A stretch of DNA of 38,882 nucleotides. Source: Rhodocyclaceae bacterium. GTDB taxonomy: Bacteria; Pseudomonadota; Gammaproteobacteria; Burkholderiales; Rhodocyclaceae. Below, one piece after another: positions 36,012-38,882 of this stretch. The first letter of the stretch is position 1; every line of letters begins with the position of its first letter. Position numbers and translations under genes: made by a program. The notes under the pieces were generated by a model. That model saw only the letters and a program-made list of their open reading frames with translations, had not been told where the DNA came from and did not search any database. The stretch lies in assembly GCA_020445785.1 (NCBI GenBank), contig JAGRFZ010000025.1:1-38882 (forward strand), written 5' to 3'.

Positions 36012-36349
36012 GGGCATGGGTACGGGCGCTGTCGGTGCCTTGCGCGGCCGAACCGGCGATCGGCGAACCGGCCCGGCTGCCCTGGGCCGAACGTGTCGCT
36101 TTCGCGCTGGCGCAGCTGATCCACGGCGATCCCCGGCCGGCTGGGGCGTGGCGCCATGTCTGCGGCACGTCTCGGGCGGCCGGCACGATTGCGCCCAGTC
36201 CCTACACCGATAGACTGCGCATGATGGTGGTGGAGAGCGGCGTACCGGCGCCGGCCATCACCGGCACTGCGGTCGGCGCCGATGCCGACGATACCGGTGC
36301 CGTACTTACCACTCGATTCGGCGACATCAGTTTCGGAACCCGACCATGA
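36008..36349 (+). CDS. Possible 113-aa hypothetical protein
   Basis: This ORF starts with GTG overlapping the amidohydrolase stop (GTGA) and ends overlapping the next ATG (ATGA), the classic layout of a translationally coupled gene. The codon use in the right half looks like that of neighbouring genes. Against it: no recognised family, no clear ribosome binding site, and a GATAGACTG stretch near 36209 that could instead be a promoter element of the flavoprotein gene. The product has no signal peptide or membrane helix. I give it moderate support only. Confidence 0.42.
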   Translation: MRAWVRALSVPCAAEPAIGEPARLPWAERVAFALAQLIHGDPRPAGAWRHVCGTSRAAGTIAPSPYTDRLRMMVVESGVPAPAITGTAVGADADDTGAVLTTRFGDISFGTRP

Positions 36350-37461
36350 AGCGATTGATCCTGCTGGGCGGTGGCCATGCCCACGTCCATGTTCTTGCCG
36401 CGCTCCAGGCGCAGGCCTTGCCCGACTGCGAAGTCGTGCTGGTGTCGCCCTTCGAGCGCCAGATCTACTCCGGCATGCTGCCGGGATGGATCGCCGGGCA
36501 CTATCCGATCGAAGCCTGTGCGCTCGATCTGCGGCAGCTCGCTGCGCGGGCTGGCGTGCGCTTCGTGCAGGCCGAAGGCGTTGCGCTCGACGCCGACGCC
36601 GGCAACCTCGCCTGCAGTGATGGGGCCCGCCTCGACTACGACCTGCTGTCGATCGATACCGGCTCGCGCACCGCCCTCGAGGCGATAGCCGGTGCCGCCG
36701 AGCACGCATTGCCGGTGCGTCCGATCGAATCCTTCGTCGGCGGCATCGAATCGCTGCTGGTGCGCTGTCGCGAGGCCCGTGATCATCCCGTGGCGATCAT
36801 CGGCGGCGGCGTCGCGGCGGTGGAGCTGGCCTTCGCAATTCATCACCGCCTGGCCGGCGAAGGCCTCTCGCCGGCGCTTTCGGTGATCGGCGACGCCGGC
36901 TTGCCCCTCGGTGGGCTGGCCCGGCGGCTGCAGTGGAAATGTCTCTCCATGCTCGCCGAACGCGGCATCCAGTGGCACGCCGGCAGCCGTGTGGTGGCAC
37001 TCGACGGCAGCCATGCCGAACTTTCCGACGGTACTCGTATTCCGGCTGGGCATGCCTTGCTGGTGACCGGCGCGGGCGCGCCGGACTGGCCCGCCGGCTC
37101 GGGTCTGGCCCTCGACCGGGACGGCTTCATTCGTGTTGCCGCTACCCTGCAGAGCGTCTCCCATGCGGGTGTCTTCGCCGCCGGCGACGTTGCCGCCTAC
37201 GACGACCCGCGGCCCAAGTCGGGCGTCTTCGCGGTACGCGCCGGACCGCCGCTGGCAGAAAATCTGCGGCGCGCGGTGCAGGGTGCGGCGCTGACCGACT
37301 GGCAGCCACAAAAGCGGGCGCTGTACCTGGTGGCCACCGGCGGCCGTCACGCGCTCGGCGCCTGGGGGCCGCTGGGTTGGTGGGGTGGCTGGGTGTGGCG
37401 CTGGAAGGACCACATCGATCGCAGCTTCATGCGTCGCTTCGGCAACCCCCATGTCGGCTGA
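36346..37461 (+). CDS. FAD-dependent NAD(P)H oxidoreductase (NDH-2-like)
   Basis: The product (371 aa) is a two-Rossmann flavoprotein of the type-II NADH dehydrogenase/sulfide-quinone-reductase superfamily. The FAD-binding GGGHAHVHVL is at residues 8-17, followed by RQIYSGMLPGWIAGHY, the NADH-binding AIIGGGVAAVELAF (about 147-160), and a second FAD contact GVFAAGDVAAY (about 274-284). The HAHVHVL and YSGMLPG motifs match the subgroup whose homologues are also found fused to selenophosphate synthetase (SelD). The C-terminal part (LGWWGGWVWRWKDHIDRSFMRRF) could be a membrane-binding amphipathic helix. It overlaps the next gene by 11 bases. Confidence 0.9.
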   Translation: MKRLILLGGGHAHVHVLAALQAQALPDCEVVLVSPFERQIYSGMLPGWIAGHYPIEACALDLRQLAARAGVRFVQAEGVALDADAGNLACSDGARLDYDLLSIDTGSRTALEAIAGAAEHALPVRPIESFVGGIESLLVRCREARDHPVAIIGGGVAAVELAFAIHHRLAGEGLSPALSVIGDAGLPLGGLARRLQWKCLSMLAERGIQWHAGSRVVALDGSHAELSDGTRIPAGHALLVTGAGAPDWPAGSGLALDRDGFIRVAATLQSVSHAGVFAAGDVAAYDDPRPKSGVFAVRAGPPLAENLRRAVQGAALTDWQPQKRALYLVATGGRHALGAWGPLGWWGGWVWRWKDHIDRSFMRRFGNPHVG

Positions 37462-38882
37462 ACCCGTCCCCACCGACAAGCCGGTTGCGCCCAGGCATTC
37501 CCAGTTTGCGCTGCTGCGCGAGCGGCGCTTCCTGCCGTTCTTTCTGACCCAGTTTCTCGGCGCCTTCAACGACAACCTGTTCAAGAACGCGCTGGTCGTG
37601 CTGATCACCTTCGAGGCGGTGCGATACACGACGATGGCGCCGGGTGTGCTGGTGAATCTGGCCGCCGGCATCTTCATTCTTCCATTCTTCCTGTTCTCGG
37701 CGAGTGCCGGCCAGTTCGCCGACAAGTTCGAGAAGAGCCGCCTGATCCGCCTCGTCAAGCTCGCCGAAATCGCGATCATGGGCCTGGCGGCACTCGCCTT
37801 TGCGCGCGATTCGCTGGGCCTGTTGCTGGCGACCTTGTTCCTGATGGGGACCCAGTCGTCCCTGTTCGGTCCGGTCAAGTACGCGATCCTGCCGTCGCAC
37901 CTGCGGGAGCAGGAGCTGGTCGGAGGCAACGCGCTGGTGGAATCCGGCACCTTCGTCGCGATCCTGCTCGGTACCATCGTCGGCGGCATCATGATCGCGA
38001 CCGAAGGCGGCGCCCTGTGGGTTTCTCTGCTGGCGCTGGCGGTGGCCATCGCCGGCTACCTGGCGAGCCGACGCATTCCGGCGGCGCCGGTTGCGGACCC
38101 GTCGTTGCGGATCGGCTGGAACCCCTTCGCCGAGACCTGGCGCAACATCCGGTTCGCCCGCAGCAACCGCACCGTGTTCCTGTCGGTTCTCGGCATCTCC
38201 TGGTTCTGGTTCTACGGGGCGCTGTTCCTGTCCCAGTTTCCGGGCTACGCGCGGGAGGTTCTCGGTGGCGACGAGCACAGCGTGACCTTGTTGCTGGCGG
38301 TCTTCTCGGTCGGCATCGGCCTCGGCTCCCTGCTGTGCGAGCGGCTCTCCGGGCGCCACGTCGAGATCGGCTTGGTGCCCTTCGGTGCGATCGGCTTGTC
38401 GCTGTTCGCCCTCGACCTATGGTGGGCGAGTCCGGTCGCTATCCATACCGGCGCGGCGCTGCCGATCGGGGAGGTGCTCGGCCAGGCTCGGAGCTGGCGG
38501 GTGATCTTCGATCTGGTGATGATCGGCGCCTTCGGCGGCTTCTTCATCGTGCCGCTCTATGCCCTGGTACAGAGTCGCTCCGAGCCCTCCCGTCGCTCGC
38601 GGGTGATCGCTGCCAACAACATCCTCAATGCCGCTTTCATGGTGGTGGCGGCCTTGCTCGGTGCCGGTCTCCTGGCGGCTGGGACGTCGATTCCGCAGCT
38701 CGTCCTGCTGACTGCGCTGCTCAATGCCGTGGTGGCGATCTACATCTTCACCCTGGTACCCGAGTTCTTGCTGCGCTTCATCGTCTGGCTGCTGGTGCAC
38801 TTCGCCTACCGCCTGCACATCGATGGTGAGGAGCGCATACCCTCGACGGGCCCCGGCCTGATCGTCGCCAACCACGTCAGCT
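37451..38882 (+). CDS. MFS transporter-acyltransferase fusion (Aas/LplT-like), truncated by window end
   Basis: The visible 477 codons encode a 12-helix major facilitator domain that opens with FFLTQFLGAFNDNLFKNALVVL, the hallmark of LplT lysophospholipid transporters, then GQFADKFEKSRLI and GPVKYAILPSHL. The last residues seen (YRLHIDGEERIP ... GLIVANHVS) are the start of a PlsC-type acyltransferase domain whose catalytic motif begins at NHVS. Such fusions re-acylate lysophospholipids at the inner membrane. The gene continues past 38882. The ATG at 37451 lies inside the end of the flavoprotein gene, so the two are coupled. Later domains, such as an acyl-ACP synthetase, cannot be judged. Confidence 0.9.
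   Translation, partial: MSAEPVPTDKPVAPRHSQFALLRERRFLPFFLTQFLGAFNDNLFKNALVVLITFEAVRYTTMAPGVLVNLAAGIFILPFFLFSASAGQFADKFEKSRLIRLVKLAEIAIMGLAALAFARDSLGLLLATLFLMGTQSSLFGPVKYAILPSHLREQELVGGNALVESGTFVAILLGTIVGGIMIATEGGALWVSLLALAVAIAGYLASRRIPAAPVADPSLRIGWNPFAETWRNIRFARSNRTVFLSVLGISWFWFYGALFLSQFPGYAREVLGGDEHSVTLLLAVFSVGIGLGSLLCERLSGRHVEIGLVPFGAIGLSLFALDLWWASPVAIHTGAALPIGEVLGQARSWRVIFDLVMIGAFGGFFIVPLYALVQSRSEPSRRSRVIAANNILNAAFMVVAALLGAGLLAAGTSIPQLVLLTALLNAVVAIYIFTLVPEFLLRFIVWLLVHFAYRLHIDGEERIPSTGPGLIVANHVS

Noticed and set aside
36202-38049. A 615-codon minus-strand frame opposite the flavoprotein and MFS genes
   Set aside because: It is antisense to two genes with intact family motifs, and its composition is that of a shadow frame.

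Overview
The window is high-GC proteobacterial chromosome that opens at the replication locus: the 3' end of dnaA, then dnaN and gyrB on the plus strand with no recF between dnaN and gyrB. That order, together with a yjcH-actP acetate uptake pair, a DUF1631 protein, a three-BON-domain envelope protein and a GGDEF-EAL operon with a 'methylamine utilization'-type cupredoxin, suggests a betaproteobacterium, plausibly of the Rhodocyclales (Azoarcus/Thauera-like). This placement is an inference from gene content. I saw no rRNA, tRNA or CRISPR array. I saw no intact transposase either.  LAYOUT. 1-3937: replication core. 3938-5786: an accessory-looking islet with one exported beta-propeller/Fn3-like protein, a 31-bp tandem repeat resembling mobile-element debris, and about 575 bp without a convincing gene. 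5787-9858 (minus): a tightly packed operon of a membrane GGDEF-EAL protein, a predicted outer-membrane barrel and an exported cupredoxin. 10197-15583: an old-yellow-enzyme homologue, a small acidic protein, a winged-helix/TPR regulator, two tandem paralogous methyltransferases and a DUF4359 protein. 15618-20183: glutathionyl-hydroquinone reductase, a possible RNase A-like (toxin-fold) protein, cyanase, and yjcH-actP with its own terminator and regulatory repeats. 20421-24772: DUF3179 protein, a Tat-signal-bearing F420-reductase-like protein, the BON protein, a small repeat-motif protein and ferredoxin-NADP reductase. 24789-30756: exported FKBP isomerase, TraB/GumN protein, UbiE-like methyltransferase, DUF1631 protein, a small membrane protein and a class III sirtuin. 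30809-33765: a complete miniature transcription unit for a 44-residue exported peptide, then two divergent damaged genes (a GlxA-type AraC regulator with three frameshifts and a methyltransferase with a disrupted 3' end), then a YiaA/B-type membrane protein. 33967-38882: an overlapping plus-strand cluster of HTH regulator, exported amidohydrolase, small ORF, NDH-2-like flavoprotein, and a large MFS/acyltransferase fusion cut by the window edge.  HOW THE GENES WORK TOGETHER. Most are independent housekeeping or envelope functions. The clearest functional groups are acetate uptake (yjcH-actP), the c-di-GMP/cupredoxin/barrel operon, the regulator plus twin methyltransferases, and the terminal overlapping cluster. 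The most unusual candidates are the stand-alone RNase A-like protein at 16857-17366, the 44-residue peptide unit at 30809-31059, and the c-di-GMP/cupredoxin operon.
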